Of a stretch of DNA of 36,693 nucleotides, positions 1 to 8,548 are shown in pieces. The translations under genes and the position numbers were made by a program. Origin of the DNA: Candidatus Poseidoniaceae archaeon (GTDB lineage: Archaea; Thermoplasmatota; Poseidoniia; Poseidoniales; Poseidoniaceae); the NCBI GenBank assembly GCA_949373265.1, contig CASICT010000027.1:1-36693 (forward strand). Direction: 5' to 3'. The notes under the pieces are model-generated. The model did not search any database and had not been told where the DNA came from. It was given only the letters and a program-made list of their open reading frames with translations. Numbering within the stretch: position 1 is the stretch's first letter; each line of letters starts with the position of its first letter.

Positions 1-195
1 GGCATGACTCTTGAAAGTGACATGGGACCATTCCGAGTTACAGTTGTCGAAGATGAAAATGTGACAGTAGATTTCAATCATGCTTTAGCGGGTAAGTCAT
101 TAACATTCAATGTTGAAGTTGTTGAGATGAGAGATGCTTCTGAGGAAGAAGTAACTCATGGACATGCTCATGGACCCGGCGGACACAACCATTGA
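1..195 (+). CDS. FKBP-type peptidyl-prolyl isomerase, SlyD-like (C-terminal part)
   Basis: The gene enters from outside the window and its 5' part is missing. The visible 64 codons read as the end of a SlyD-type FKBP prolyl isomerase/chaperone, with a GPF-x-V-x-V stretch, a '[11 protein letters not shown]' segment typical of the end of the FKBP fold, then an acidic linker and a histidine-rich tail ([12 protein letters not shown]). Family knowledge: DFNHPLAGK-like motifs mark SlyD-class FKBPs, and their His-rich tails bind divalent metals such as nickel. It stops 13 nt before the mutase start I prefer. The family call is fairly secure; the full length is unknown. Confidence 0.85.
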   Translation, partial: GMTLESDMGPFRVTVVEDENVTVDFNHALAGKSLTFNVEVVEMRDASEEEVTHGHAHGPGGHNH

Positions 196-208
196 TGGAG
201 ACTATCAA

Positions 209-1772
209 ATGGAAGGCCAGCGTAGTGATGACTGGCGGACTCTCGGTGGTATCGAGATTCCGAAAATTGTAGGACCAGATTCATCAGGTTCACCACCATA
301 CACGAGAGGTATTCATAACACAATGTATCGTTCACGACTGTGGACTATGCGTCAATATGCTGGTTTCAGTAGTGCTGAAGATACCAATGAGCGATTCAAA
401 CTTCTTCTCGAACGTGGTCAAAAAGGCCTTTCTGTCGCGTTCGATCTACCTACACAATTGGGATTAGATGCAGATGATGAAATGAGTGAAGGTGAAGTTG
501 GTAAAGTTGGAGTTTCTATTTCATGCCTAGATGATATGCGTATTCTTCTTGCAGGTATACCATTGGACAAAGTTTCAACTTCGATGACCATCAATGCTCC
601 AGCAATGATATTGCTAGCAATGTATGTTGCAGTTGCGGAAGAAAATGGTGTCGACCAATCACAAGTTCGTGGTACAATTCAGAATGACATATTGAAAGAA
701 TATATTGCAAGAGGTACACACATATTTCCACCAGAAGCTTCTATGAGACTCATTACCGATATTTTTGAACACTGTGCTAATGAAATCCCTGCATGGAACA
801 CTATTTCGATTTCAGGATATCATATTCGCGAAGCAGGTTCCACTGCAGTACAAGAAGTCGCATTTACAATCGCTAATGCATTAGCTTATGTCGAAGCAGC
901 AATTGAAACAGGGCTGGATATCGACACCTTTGGCCCAAGGCTTTCATTCTTCTTTAATTGCCACAATGATTTCTTTGAAGAGGCCAGTAAATTTAGAGCG
1001 GCAAGAAAACTCTGGCATGACTTGATTACTGAAAGATACGCACCAAAAAACCCAAAGAGTGCAATGCTTAGATTCCACACGCAGGTAGCAGGAGTCTCAT
1101 TGACTGCTCAACAACCAATGAATAATATCGCTCGAGTAACGATACAAGCTCTTGCTGCAGTATGTGGAGGAACTCAAAGTCTTCATACGAATTCATATGA
1201 TGAGGCTCTTGGGATTACCTACTGAAGAAAGTGCAACTGTGGCCCTTAGGACACAACAGATTATTGCTGAAGAAAGTGGAGCTGCAAGTGTAGTTGATCC
1301 ACTTGGTGGCTCATATCTTGTCGAAATGTTAACCGAAGAGATTTACAACCAAGCAAGATCTAAAATTACTGAAATTGAGGATATGGGCGGGGCTATGAAG
1401 GCAATAGAAGCAGGTTTCCAACAAAGAGAGATTCACGAGGCTGCATGGGGCCATCTAATGCAAGTCGAATCCGGAGACAGAAGGATTGTAGGTGTCAATC
1501 ATGGTGTACTAGAGGAGGAGGATATGCCTCCTGTACTCAAACCAGATCCTGATTTAGGATTAAGGCAAAATAAAAAATTAGCAAATATTCGCGCTAACAG
1601 AAACAATGATTCGGTTAACAGCACACTACAAATGATTAGAGATGGTGCTACGGACGGAACTAATTTATTCCCGTTAGTAATTGAAGCATTGAAACACGAC
1701 TGTACACTTGGAGAGATTGTTTCTGCAATGAAGGATGTATTTGGCACATGGATGCCACCAAGTGGATTTTAG
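209..1772 (+). CDS. Methylmalonyl-CoA mutase, large (catalytic) subunit, interrupted by a +1 frameshift
   Basis: Adenosylcobalamin-dependent interconversion of (R)-methylmalonyl-CoA and succinyl-CoA. Conserved blocks run through the whole sequence: [88 protein letters not shown] and DPLGGSY. Translation leaves frame after SYDEALG and resumes as [15 protein letters not shown]; removing one G from the GGG at 1211-1213 joins the two halves into about 520 residues. There is no C-terminal B12-binding domain, so a separate small subunit is expected elsewhere, as in other archaea. ATG 209 has GGAG 8 nt upstream; ATG 158 would overlap the FKBP gene. The epimerase follows directly, which supports a propionate/methylmalonyl pathway role. 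The frameshift may be a sequencing error. Confidence 0.93.
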
Positions 1773-1780
1773 GTGATTTA

Positions 1781-2194
1781 ATGAAGATACATCTAGACCA
1801 TATCGGTATTGCATGTAATGATTTAGATGCGGCATCAGCATTTTGGAAATTGATTGGATTACATCAGGGCGACGAAGATGAATTGGTGGAAGAACAAGGT
1901 GTAACTACTAGATTTTTTGCTACTAGCACTAATGATGATACAACTCCAATGATCGAATTGCTTGAACCTACTGGCGAAGATACACCAATTGGTAAATTCT
2001 TATCCAAAAGAGGGCCTGGCATTCAACAAATTTGTTTCCGTGTTGAAAATTTGGAGAAGATGATTGAGCACTTGGTTTCTAATGATGTGAAAATGATAGA
2101 CTTAGTTCCAAGAAAGGGCTCACATAATTCATTGATTGCATTTGTTCATCCGAAGAGTACAGGCGGAGTATTGGTTGAACTAACTCAGAAGTAG
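1781..2194 (+). CDS. mce: Methylmalonyl-CoA epimerase
   Basis: A glyoxalase/VOC-fold enzyme of 137 residues that interconverts the (S) and (R) epimers of methylmalonyl-CoA and so feeds the mutase just upstream. It starts MKIHLDHIGIA, the usual first beta strand with a metal-ligand His. It contains a central IELLEP block, then GPGIQQICFRVENL (family form: G-x-G-x-HH-x-x-x-V) and ends with a HPKSTGGVLVEL strand. In this copy the usual HH pair reads QQ, so one metal ligand differs from the textbook motif. ATG 1781 is preceded by GGTGA at 4 nt spacing. The gap from the mutase stop is 8 nt, consistent with one transcript. Confidence 0.92.
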   Translation: MKIHLDHIGIACNDLDAASAFWKLIGLHQGDEDELVEEQGVTTRFFATSTNDDTTPMIELLEPTGEDTPIGKFLSKRGPGIQQICFRVENLEKMIEHLVSNDVKMIDLVPRKGSHNSLIAFVHPKSTGGVLVELTQK

Positions 2195-2227
2195 CAATTA
2201 TAACTCATAGTAGTGGATGGTGAAATT

Positions 2228-2527
2228 ATGCGTACCTGTTTGGATCGTCTAATCGCCCAACCAAGAATAACAGGTAGTGAAGTCCGTAATGAGTCTGCTT
2301 ACGTAACTGCAAGACTGGAACAATGTAGGCTTGATGGATTAATTTCAAATGACGCATTTTTAGATGCTGGCGTTATCCAGGGAGCACTCACAATGATTGC
2401 AGACCATGCGGATATGGGTGTGCCACAAAAAGAGGTACAGGACTTGATTCGACAACAAATCGGCCGGGCTGAAAAACTGGAAGCAAAACATCCAGGCTTG
2501 GACAATGCTGTTGAATCAGGACGTTGA
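2228..2527 (+). CDS. Small conserved-looking soluble protein, function unknown
   Basis: A 99-residue protein that I do not recognise. It looks alpha-helical and soluble, with no membrane segment or signal peptide, and ends with a charged helix (LIRQQIGRAEKLEAKHP). ATG 2228 is preferred over GTG 2213 because GGTGA lies 4 nt upstream. It sits between the epimerase and an ABC transporter ATPase (10-nt gap), so it may be co-transcribed with the ABC genes. Confidence 0.6.
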   Translation: MRTCLDRLIAQPRITGSEVRNESAYVTARLEQCRLDGLISNDAFLDAGVIQGALTMIADHADMGVPQKEVQDLIRQQIGRAEKLEAKHPGLDNAVESGR

Positions 2528-2536
2528 CCCATAGGC

Positions 2537-3364
2537 ATGAGCGGACCTCTACTGACACTAGATGGCGTCGCGAAGAGTTTTGGTGAAGTTGAAGCATTGA
2601 CTCTTGTCGATTTAGAGATTAACTCTGGACAAGTTATTGGTTTAGTAGGTGGTAATGGTGCTGGTAAAACTACACTTTTACGTTTAATGGCAGGTGTTAT
2701 GGAGCCTACTAACGGAACTATACTGTTCGGAACTAAACCAGTATCCCAAATGCGTAAGAAACTGGGTGTGGTCCCTGAATCAACTGGTTTGTATTCAAGA
2801 TTGACAGCATGGGAGAATATCCGTTATCATTCAAGGATGTATGGAATTCCGGATGATGTTGCATGGAATCGAGTATCACATTTCGCAGAACGACTTGAAA
2901 TTACCGAATCGCTTTCACGTCATACCAAAGGATTTAGCCGTGGTATGCGTCAAAAAACAGCCTTGCTTAGAGCGTTAGCACACGGTCCTGACATTCTACT
3001 ACTAGATGAGCCAACAGCAGGATTAGATGTTACAAGTGCAAGGACTGTTCGTTCACTGGTTGGACAATTAAGAGACGAGGGTGGCACTGTAATCTACAGC
3101 ACTCACCACTTGGCAGAGGCTCAACAAGTATGTGACCGTATAATCATAGTTCATAATGGAACAATTCGGGCAGATGGCTCACCATCAAAATTACTAGAAT
3201 TAACAGGTAAAGAATCGCTTGAAGATGCATATGTTTCTTTAACTTCAGATAAAGCAAGAGCAAGAAATGAAGATAATACTAAGGAAGGGAAGTTAGCTAA
3301 ATGGTGGCGTCGTTTCTTAACAGGGAGTACACCAGAATTATTGGAGGTGTCTGAAGATGAGTAA
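2537..3364 (+). CDS. ABC transporter ATP-binding protein (NatA-like)
   Basis: A 275-residue nucleotide-binding subunit that powers the membrane protein encoded next. Visible motifs: Walker A GGNGAGKTT (residues 38-46), a Q-loop position changed to Glu within PES (about 81, as is common in NatA-type ATPases), signature FSRGMRQK (133-140), Walker B ILLLDE with DEPTAGLD (from about 153) and the H-loop STHH (188-191). The C-terminal 60 residues are charged and lie outside the core. The stop overlaps the permease start by 8 nt, indicating translational coupling. The substrate cannot be read from sequence; Na+ export or drug/lipid export are the usual alternatives for this class. Confidence 0.9.
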   Translation: MSGPLLTLDGVAKSFGEVEALTLVDLEINSGQVIGLVGGNGAGKTTLLRLMAGVMEPTNGTILFGTKPVSQMRKKLGVVPESTGLYSRLTAWENIRYHSRMYGIPDDVAWNRVSHFAERLEITESLSRHTKGFSRGMRQKTALLRALAHGPDILLLDEPTAGLDVTSARTVRSLVGQLRDEGGTVIYSTHHLAEAQQVCDRIIIVHNGTIRADGSPSKLLELTGKESLEDAYVSLTSDKARARNEDNTKEGKLAKWWRRFLTGSTPELLEVSEDE

Positions 3365-4575
3365 CTCTTTTCGATTCATAACTACTATTGCAAAAAAGGA
3401 AATCATTGAGTTCGTAAGGGATTGGCGTACATTACTTGCTCTAGTCGTAATTCCATTGCTCATATTCCCTGCATTATTCATAGCTTTACCACTCCTATTA
3501 CAATCAGAGGCTGAAGAATTAGATGCACTAGAATTGGAAATCATATGGCAAGGTAATGTCAGTGAAGAATTGCAAATTGCATTTACAGATTCTAAGCTAA
3601 ATATTACGTTTGAAGAAATACCTATTGGAATTAGTAATCTTTCAGATACTGGCGATGATGATGACCGATTAAGAAATAAGGAGATAACTGCTGTATTCAG
3701 ACTATCTGAAAATGATTCTGAATGGAAATTCTCAATACTCTATCTTTCAACCAGTGAGGCATCTAATGAGGCTAGAAATCGTATTCTGGCAGATATTACA
3801 GATTGGGAAAGAAGTGTAGTAAACGGTACTTTAGTTGAGGCAGGACTAGACCCTGAGACAACATTGGATCCAGTTACATGGGATGGTGATTCCTCATATT
3901 CTGATGTTGCTACCAAAGGTGAGCAAGCAGGTCTAGTGCTTTCGATGTTTATCCCAATGGTAATCGCAATATGGACTGCATCAAGTGCGATACAACCATC
4001 CATTGATATGACTGCTGGCGAAAGAGAGCGCGGGTACTTTAGAAGCGCTGCTTTGTCTACCGTGCTCAAGAATGCAATTACTTGCTGGTAAATGGCTAGC
4101 AGTAGCTGGAATTACAAGTGCCGGGGTCGCACTGCAAATCGGGGGGTTACTATTTGCAATCACATTCTTAGCGTCCGCATCTATCATTGGAATACCAACG
4201 CTTGCAATTTCAAGCATACTATTACTACTAAGTGCAATAATAATTTTCACGATAATGGTTGTGGCATTTGAATTAGCATTAGCCATGAAAGCACATAGCG
4301 TTAAGGAAGCAGGTTCACTGCTTGGCCCTGCGATTATATTCATTATATTCCCAGCATTATTCACTCAAGTAATCAATTTGGATGGAGTTGAATCATGGTG
4401 GTTTGCAATACCTTTGGTTAATATCTTACTAGCAATGAGAGAACTACTCCTAGACCGTATAATAGTTGAGCATGTTTTGGTTTGGCTATTATCAAGCCTA
4501 TTTTATGCAGGATTGGCTGCTTGGTTTGCTGCAAGACAATTCAATCGTGAGGACCTAGTTGCATCAATCTCCTGA
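3357..4575 (+). CDS. ABC-2 type membrane permease (NatB-like), interrupted by a +1 frameshift
   Basis: Membrane partner of the preceding ATPase. It has an N-terminal cytoplasmic stretch with FVRDWRTLLALVVIPLLIFP leading into a first transmembrane helix, a large extracytoplasmic domain of about 150 residues, then a cluster of five or so hydrophobic helices. The ABC-2/NatB signature TAGERERGT-LE-LL is broken: translation reads correctly up to GERERG and then leaves frame. Removing one G from the GGG at 4032-4034 restores RGTLEALLCLPCSRMQLLAGKW and gives about 405 residues, the usual NatB length. GAGGTG lies upstream of ATG 3357. The frameshift is probably a base-insertion error, otherwise the transporter is dead. 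Confidence 0.88.
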
Positions 4576-4581
4576 TAATCC

Positions 4582-4602
4582 CTCAGTAATACTCAGGTAA
4601 TA
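4582..4602. repeat. Tandem direct repeat upstream of the RHH gene, candidate operator
   Basis: CTCAGTAATA (4582-4591) is followed immediately by CTCAGGTAATA (4592-4602), two copies differing by one inserted G, 17 nt upstream of the first possible start of the ribbon-helix-helix gene. Ribbon-helix-helix proteins commonly bind tandem repeats as pairs of dimers, so this could be an autoregulatory operator. That role is inference from position only. Confidence 0.4.
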
Positions 4603-4619
4603 GCATACGAATACTTCAT

Positions 4620-4820
4620 ATGTCCCATTACCGACCGCAGGTCATGCCAAAGGTTAGCCTAGATATGCCATCTCAGCTGCTAGATGACATCAAATCACAT
4701 GTTGGTGATGAAGGTAAATTTGTATCTGTAGCCGATGCAATACGTACAGCATGCCGCAAGATGTTAGATCAACTTGATGTGATAGATGCTCGCCATGGGC
4801 GTTTGGAGGAAAATAAATGA
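4620..4820 (+). CDS. Ribbon-helix-helix (CopG/MetJ-type) DNA-binding protein
   Basis: 66 residues, or 58 if ATG 4644 is the true start. PKVSLDMPSQLLDDIKSHV is a typical RHH beta strand plus first helix, followed by a VSVADAIRTACRKMLDQ second helix: the strand-helix-helix fold with alternating strand residues that contact DNA. Its stop overlaps the folE start (ATGA), so it is translated together with the preQ0 genes; I infer that it regulates them, its own promoter or both. It could also be an antitoxin-like RHH, but no toxin lies next to it. ATG 4644 follows AGGTC with no spacing, so neither start is well supported by a ribosome binding site. Confidence 0.72.
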   Translation: MSHYRPQVMPKVSLDMPSQLLDDIKSHVGDEGKFVSVADAIRTACRKMLDQLDVIDARHGRLEENK

Positions 4821-5336
4821 GAACTAAGGAAGAAGCAATGGAAGCCGTGAAAGTAATCCTTGAGTACGTTGAAGGGTCAGCCGAAAGAGAAGGTCTATCT
4901 GAAACTCCAATGAGAGTGATAAATTCATTTGAAGAAATCTATGCTGGATATGGAATGGATTCTCAAGAAGTCCCTTTCATCAACATTCAATGGAGAAGGA
5001 TATGATGGAATTGTACTATTGAGGGATATTGAATTTCATTCGACTTGTGAACATCATCTTCAACCCTTCAAGGGAAGAGCACATGTAGCATATATTCCAA
5101 CGGAGCGAATTGTAGGAATAAGTAAACTTGCTAGAATTGTTGAATTACATGCTAGAAGATTGCAAAATCAAGAACGTATAACTAAAGGAATTGCCGATGA
5201 TTTAGAACAGCATCTTTCCCCATTAGGGGCTGCTGTGATTATCGAGGCTGCTCATGGATGTATGCAATGCCGTGGCGTCTCTAAACAAAATGCTGTGATG
5301 ACCACCAGTGCAATGCGTGGAGCATTTTTTAGATAA
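4817..5336 (+). CDS. folE: GTP cyclohydrolase I (type IA), interrupted by a +1 frameshift
   Basis: Converts GTP to 7,8-dihydroneopterin triphosphate, here the first step toward preQ0. Zinc and active-site motifs are visible: CEHH with [38 protein letters not shown], and HGCMQCRGV, whose Cys pairs with the CEHH Cys in zinc binding. Reading is broken after MDSQEV; removing one C from the CCC at 4972-4974 restores [12 protein letters not shown] and a protein of about 172 residues. QueE, QueC and QueD follow, which argues for a role in deazapurine synthesis rather than folate. As for the other broken genes, the lesion may be a sequencing error. Confidence 0.92.
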
Positions 5337-5347
5337 AAATGAAGCAA

Positions 5348-5378
5348 GGACTGAATTAATGCAATTAATTCACAGTCC
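5348..5378. other. Strong inverted repeat between folE and queE
   Basis: GGACTG plus AATTAAT (5348-5360) pairs with ATTAATT (5364-5370) and CAGTCC (5373-5378), giving 13 possible base pairs around a GCA loop with a 2-nt bulge (CA). It lies in the only sizeable gap in the preQ0 operon. It could be an operator for a dimeric regulator, an RNA hairpin that tunes queE expression, or part of a terminator; no long T run follows it. The structure is seen directly; the role is inferred. Confidence 0.5.
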
Positions 5379-5403
5379 ACCGTTATCTAATTGATGTGGA
5401 ATT

Positions 5404-6000
5404 ATGAGTTCATATCCTATCGTAGAGATATTTCACTCTGTTCAAGGTGAGGCATTCCATGCAGGTGTTCCTCATGTTTTCATTCGATTTGGAAATTGTA
5501 ATCTTAGATGTGAATGGTGCGATACCGACTTTCTAACCTTTGAGCAGATGGATTTGGAAAAGATAGTTAGTACTGTGCTTGAATATAATTGCGACCGAGT
5601 TATTTTCACAGGTGGTGAGCCATGTCTACAAGACTTAGATACTATTGGACTGGCCCTGAAAAAACATGGAATAAATCTCTCAGTAGAAACCAATGGTACA
5701 ATTCCAGTGCCCGAAATTATTGATTGGATATGTGTTTCTCCAAAGGACCAATTATATCCAAATGTATCGATTAAACAACGCGTAGGTGATGAATTGAAAG
5801 TTGTATATTGTGGCCAAGATTTGTCAATGTATGACGATTTGAAACAAGGATTTAATCACAGATTCATTCAACCTTGTTACATGGAGAATGACAGTGTTGA
5901 AGAAAACGGAAAAAGTTTTTCATTGGTTGAGGATTTAGTCAAGAGCACACCTGGATGGCGACTTTCATTGCAAACTCACAAATGGATGGGGGTCGACTAA
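5404..6000 (+). CDS. queE: 7-carboxy-7-deazaguanine synthase, radical SAM
   Basis: Radical SAM enzyme of 198 residues that converts 6-carboxytetrahydropterin (made by QueD) to 7-carboxy-7-deazaguanine. The 4Fe-4S motif is C32-x3-C36-x2-C39 in FGNCNLRCEWCDTDF; CxxxCxxC is the standard arrangement. It is followed by FTGGEPCLQ (SAM-binding GGE) and VETNGT. VEIFHSVQGEAFHAGVPHVFIR is the usual QueE N-terminus. TAATG overlap with queC indicates tight coupling. Confidence 0.95.
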   Translation: MSSYPIVEIFHSVQGEAFHAGVPHVFIRFGNCNLRCEWCDTDFLTFEQMDLEKIVSTVLEYNCDRVIFTGGEPCLQDLDTIGLALKKHGINLSVETNGTIPVPEIIDWICVSPKDQLYPNVSIKQRVGDELKVVYCGQDLSMYDDLKQGFNHRFIQPCYMENDSVEENGKSFSLVEDLVKSTPGWRLSLQTHKWMGVD

Positions 6001-7088
6001 TGAGGGCTGTAATGGCACTTAGCGGGGGGATGGACTCCACTGGTCTACTGATGCGGCTTATTAGCGAGGGATACAAAGTAAGTTGTATCTCCTACGAGTA
6101 TGGTCAAAAGCATAGCATTGAGCTCGAAAGAGCTCAGGCTAATATCCAGTATCTTGCAGATAATGGTATCGATGTCGAGCATAAAATCGCTGACCTTTCA
6201 TCAGTGATGGGTCTTTTTCATTCAGCATTAACCAGTGACGATGTGGAGATACCTGAAGGCCATTATGAAGAAGAACAAATGAAGGCTACAGTTGTACCAA
6301 ACCGCAATGCTATATTCGCATCGATAGTGTATGGCTATGCTCTATCTATTGCAATTAAGGAAGAAACTGATGTCGTAATCGCACTAGGAGTTCATTCAGG
6401 AGACCACGCAATTTACCCGGATTGCCGACCTGAATTTTACGAATCATTAGGTGAGGCATTCGATATTGGAAATTGGGATAGCGAAAAGGTTTCATTCCAC
6501 CTACCATACATCGATGGGAATAAAGAATCTATTTTACGCGATTCATTAATCTCTTGCCAAAAACTGAAATTAGACTTTGATACTGTTTTTGCTAATACGA
6601 ATACATCATACAATCCTGATGAAAATGGTCGTTCGAGTGGTAAAAGTGGAGCCGATATTGAAAGAATACTTGCATTCCATGCTATTGGGCGAGCAGATCC
6701 TGTGGAATATACTACGTCATGGAGTGAAGTACTAAAAGACGCCTTAAAGGCGCAATTACGTCATCATGTGATGAAAGAGAATGGTACGGAGAGGGCATTC
6801 ACTGGTGAATATGATAAGCACTATGAGAATGGTGATTATCAATGTGCAGATTGTGGTAAGATTCTCTTTTCATCAAATGATAAATTTGATTCTGGTTGCG
6901 GATGGCCAGCATTTAGTTCAGAAGTTGAAGATGCCAAAATAACCCAGATAAAGGATAGCAGCCATGGAATGGTAAGAATTGAAGTTCGGTGTTCTGATTG
7001 CGATTCGCATCTAGGGCATTTATTCCATGAATATAATGGTCCAAGGTATTGTATCAATTCGATATGTTTAGATTTCAAAGGTGAATAA
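6000..7088 (+). CDS. queC: QueC (preQ0 synthase) fused to MsrB (methionine-R-sulfoxide reductase)
   Basis: A 362-residue two-domain protein. Residues 1 to about 250 are QueC, which turns 7-carboxy-7-deazaguanine into preQ0 using ATP and ammonia: the PP-loop SGGMDSTG is at the start, followed by YGQKHSIELERA and VVPNRNAIF. The region that normally carries the QueC zinc site reads SYNPDENGRSSGKSGAD, with Ser203, Ser213, Ser216 and Asp219 at the four Cys positions. Residues about 258-362 are a complete MsrB: TERAFTGEY, zinc pairs CADC and CSDC, FDSGCGWPAF, SHGMVR, HLGHLF, and catalytic Cys351 in RYCINS. ATG 6000 overlaps the queE stop; a start at 5955 would lie inside queE. No stop or frame change separates the two domains. 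Confidence 0.93.
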   Translation: MRAVMALSGGMDSTGLLMRLISEGYKVSCISYEYGQKHSIELERAQANIQYLADNGIDVEHKIADLSSVMGLFHSALTSDDVEIPEGHYEEEQMKATVVPNRNAIFASIVYGYALSIAIKEETDVVIALGVHSGDHAIYPDCRPEFYESLGEAFDIGNWDSEKVSFHLPYIDGNKESILRDSLISCQKLKLDFDTVFANTNTSYNPDENGRSSGKSGADIERILAFHAIGRADPVEYTTSWSEVLKDALKAQLRHHVMKENGTERAFTGEYDKHYENGDYQCADCGKILFSSNDKFDSGCGWPAFSSEVEDAKITQIKDSSHGMVRIEVRCSDCDSHLGHLFHEYNGPRYCINSICLDFKGE

Positions 7089-7089
7089 A

Positions 7090-7539
7090 ATGACAACAAT
7101 AATCCGCAGATATGTAGAAACAGATACAGGGCACCGAGTACCCAATCACAAATCTAAATGCAGACATATGCATGGTCATAGATATAGATTTGAAGCCGAA
7201 ATTGCAGGAGATGTAGTCGATGTTGAAGGGGCATCAGAAGAAGGAATGCTAATCGACTTTTCAGATGTTTCACAGATTCTTAATGAATATGTTCACGACA
7301 TTATCGATCATGCTTTTGTTGTATATGACAAAGATGAATTGCTACTAAAAATGTTCGAACAATTACCACCAGAACATAGAATTGTGAAAGTTCCTTTTAT
7401 TCCAACTGCTGAAAACTTGGCAAAATGGGCATTTGAACAAGTCGCACCACATATCAAAACAGCTTATGGAAACGAACTAAAGTTAGTGGCTATGCATGTT
7501 AGAGAGACTCCGAAGTCGTGGGCGAGTTGGAAGGAGTAA
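7090..7539 (+). CDS. queD: 6-carboxytetrahydropterin synthase (QueD/PTPS family)
   Basis: 149 residues. It converts dihydroneopterin triphosphate to 6-carboxy-5,6,7,8-tetrahydropterin, the QueE substrate. Zinc ligands His15, His28 and His30 are visible, with the active-site Cys24 in the C-x3-HGH motif (CRHMHGH) that separates QueD-type from mammalian PTPS-type enzymes. LIDFSDV and IIDHAF are the second conserved block, and PTAENLAKWAF the third. GGTGA stands 5 nt upstream of ATG 7090. Its last 41 nt overlap the end of the minus-strand methyltransferase gene. Confidence 0.93.
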   Translation: MTTIIRRYVETDTGHRVPNHKSKCRHMHGHRYRFEAEIAGDVVDVEGASEEGMLIDFSDVSQILNEYVHDIIDHAFVVYDKDELLLKMFEQLPPEHRIVKVPFIPTAENLAKWAFEQVAPHIKTAYGNELKLVAMHVRETPKSWASWKE

Positions 7540-8323
7540 CTCGCTTGCGGCGCTCTCTTTTCCAATCCTCATCACCGGATACTTTCTGTAGAGCAGTTGT
7601 AGCCTGAACTAGAGTTCCAATAAACCGTTCAGCCTCTGAATCTATCGGAAGTCCACGCATAATTACTCTGTCATAAACATCAGCGATTAATTCTTTTTTG
7701 TCACTATCGAGAGAATTTGAAAATTCATTTATTGCTTGTTTCATAATTTGGCGCAACTTAGGTGATAGTGCCCTATTCTTTTCTACACCTTTAATGGAAA
7801 TACCGTTTAGTATTCTATCTCTATGTAACTCATAAACACAGTGACCCACTGCTTGAGACAAATTTGCAATAGGATAACCTTCCCATGTAGGTAAGGTTAG
7901 TAAAATATCGCACATATCTAGATCCTCGGTTGAAAGTCCCTTGCCCTCTTCACCAAATATCAATGAAACCTTACCTTCGAGACTTCTGATTCTTTCAGCA
8001 AATTCCCAAGGTAGAACAAAATGACGTTTCAGGATTTTAGAGCCAACTTCTCTTTTACCGCTTGTACCTACAACAAGTGAGGAATCAGAAACAGCATCAG
8101 TTAGAGAATTGAAGACTTTCGCTGTATCCAAAATCCTTCCAGAGTGCTTGGCGCGGTTTCTTGCTTCATCATCATCAACAGAACACTCAGGATTAACTAA
8201 AGACAAACTTGCGAAGCCGTGGTTAAGCATAGCCCTGCAGACTGCACCTAGATTACCAGGATGACTTATACCGACTAAGACAATGTCAAGTTCATAACTT
8301 GACTTGGGTAATGACACATCCAT
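7499..8323 (-). CDS. trmJ: SpoU/TrmJ-type RNA 2'-O-methyltransferase
   Basis: A SPOUT-class SAM-dependent ribose methyltransferase of about 274 residues, probably acting at position 32 of tRNA as archaeal TrmJ does. Motif 1 is HPGNLGAVCRAMLNHGF with the conserved N and R. Motif 2 is LIFGEEGKGLSTEDLDMCD and motif 3 is LPTWEGYPIANLSQAV (SAM trefoil knot). A helical C-terminal extension of about 100 residues follows. ATG 8323 is chosen because GGTGA precedes it by 4 nt; ATG 8335 is possible and would overlap the upstream gene's TAA (TAATG). The substrate is assigned from family knowledge only. Confidence 0.85.
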   Translation of the reverse strand: MDVSLPKSSYELDIVLVGISHPGNLGAVCRAMLNHGFASLSLVNPECSVDDDEARNRAKHSGRILDTAKVFNSLTDAVSDSSLVVGTSGKREVGSKILKRHFVLPWEFAERIRSLEGKVSLIFGEEGKGLSTEDLDMCDILLTLPTWEGYPIANLSQAVGHCVYELHRDRILNGISIKGVEKNRALSPKLRQIMKQAINEFSNSLDSDKKELIADVYDRVIMRGLPIDSEAERFIGTLVQATTALQKVSGDEDWKRERRKRVTPSNSPTTSESL

Positions 8324-8334
8324 TCTGTCACCCA

Positions 8335-8538
8335 TTACATGACCTCCGCAATCCAGCGAGGGTCACAAGGAGAATAAAGGAAAAAAACTGCTTCCTCATC
8401 GTTTTCACGATCTGGCATAACTAACGAATGCTTACGAAAAGAGTGATTTTCACGAAGATGTTCTAACAACATCTGCAATTCATCTTTTGAACCATGAACG
8501 CTAACGGGATTGCGATCCCAGGCGACTCTAATCGCCAT
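8335..8538 (-). CDS. Small protein of unknown function
   Basis: 67 residues, not recognised. It has an N-terminal strand (AIRVAWDRNPVSV), a helix (KDELQMLLEHLREN) and a C-terminal part ending in DPRWIAEVM; no membrane segment. It lies 10 nt after S17e and overlaps the upper possible start of the methyltransferase gene, so it belongs to the same minus-strand operon. A GGTT-containing purine-rich stretch precedes the ATG. Confidence 0.6.
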   Translation of the reverse strand: MAIRVAWDRNPVSVHGSKDELQMLLEHLRENHSFRKHSLVMPDRENDEEAVFFLYSPCDPRWIAEVM

Positions 8539-8548
8539 AACCTAACCC

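Noticed and set aside
1205..1220. Programmed ribosomal frameshifting in the mutase gene
   Set aside because: There is no slippery heptamer or downstream structure that I can see, and four other genes carry the same kind of single-base gain, which favours sequence error.
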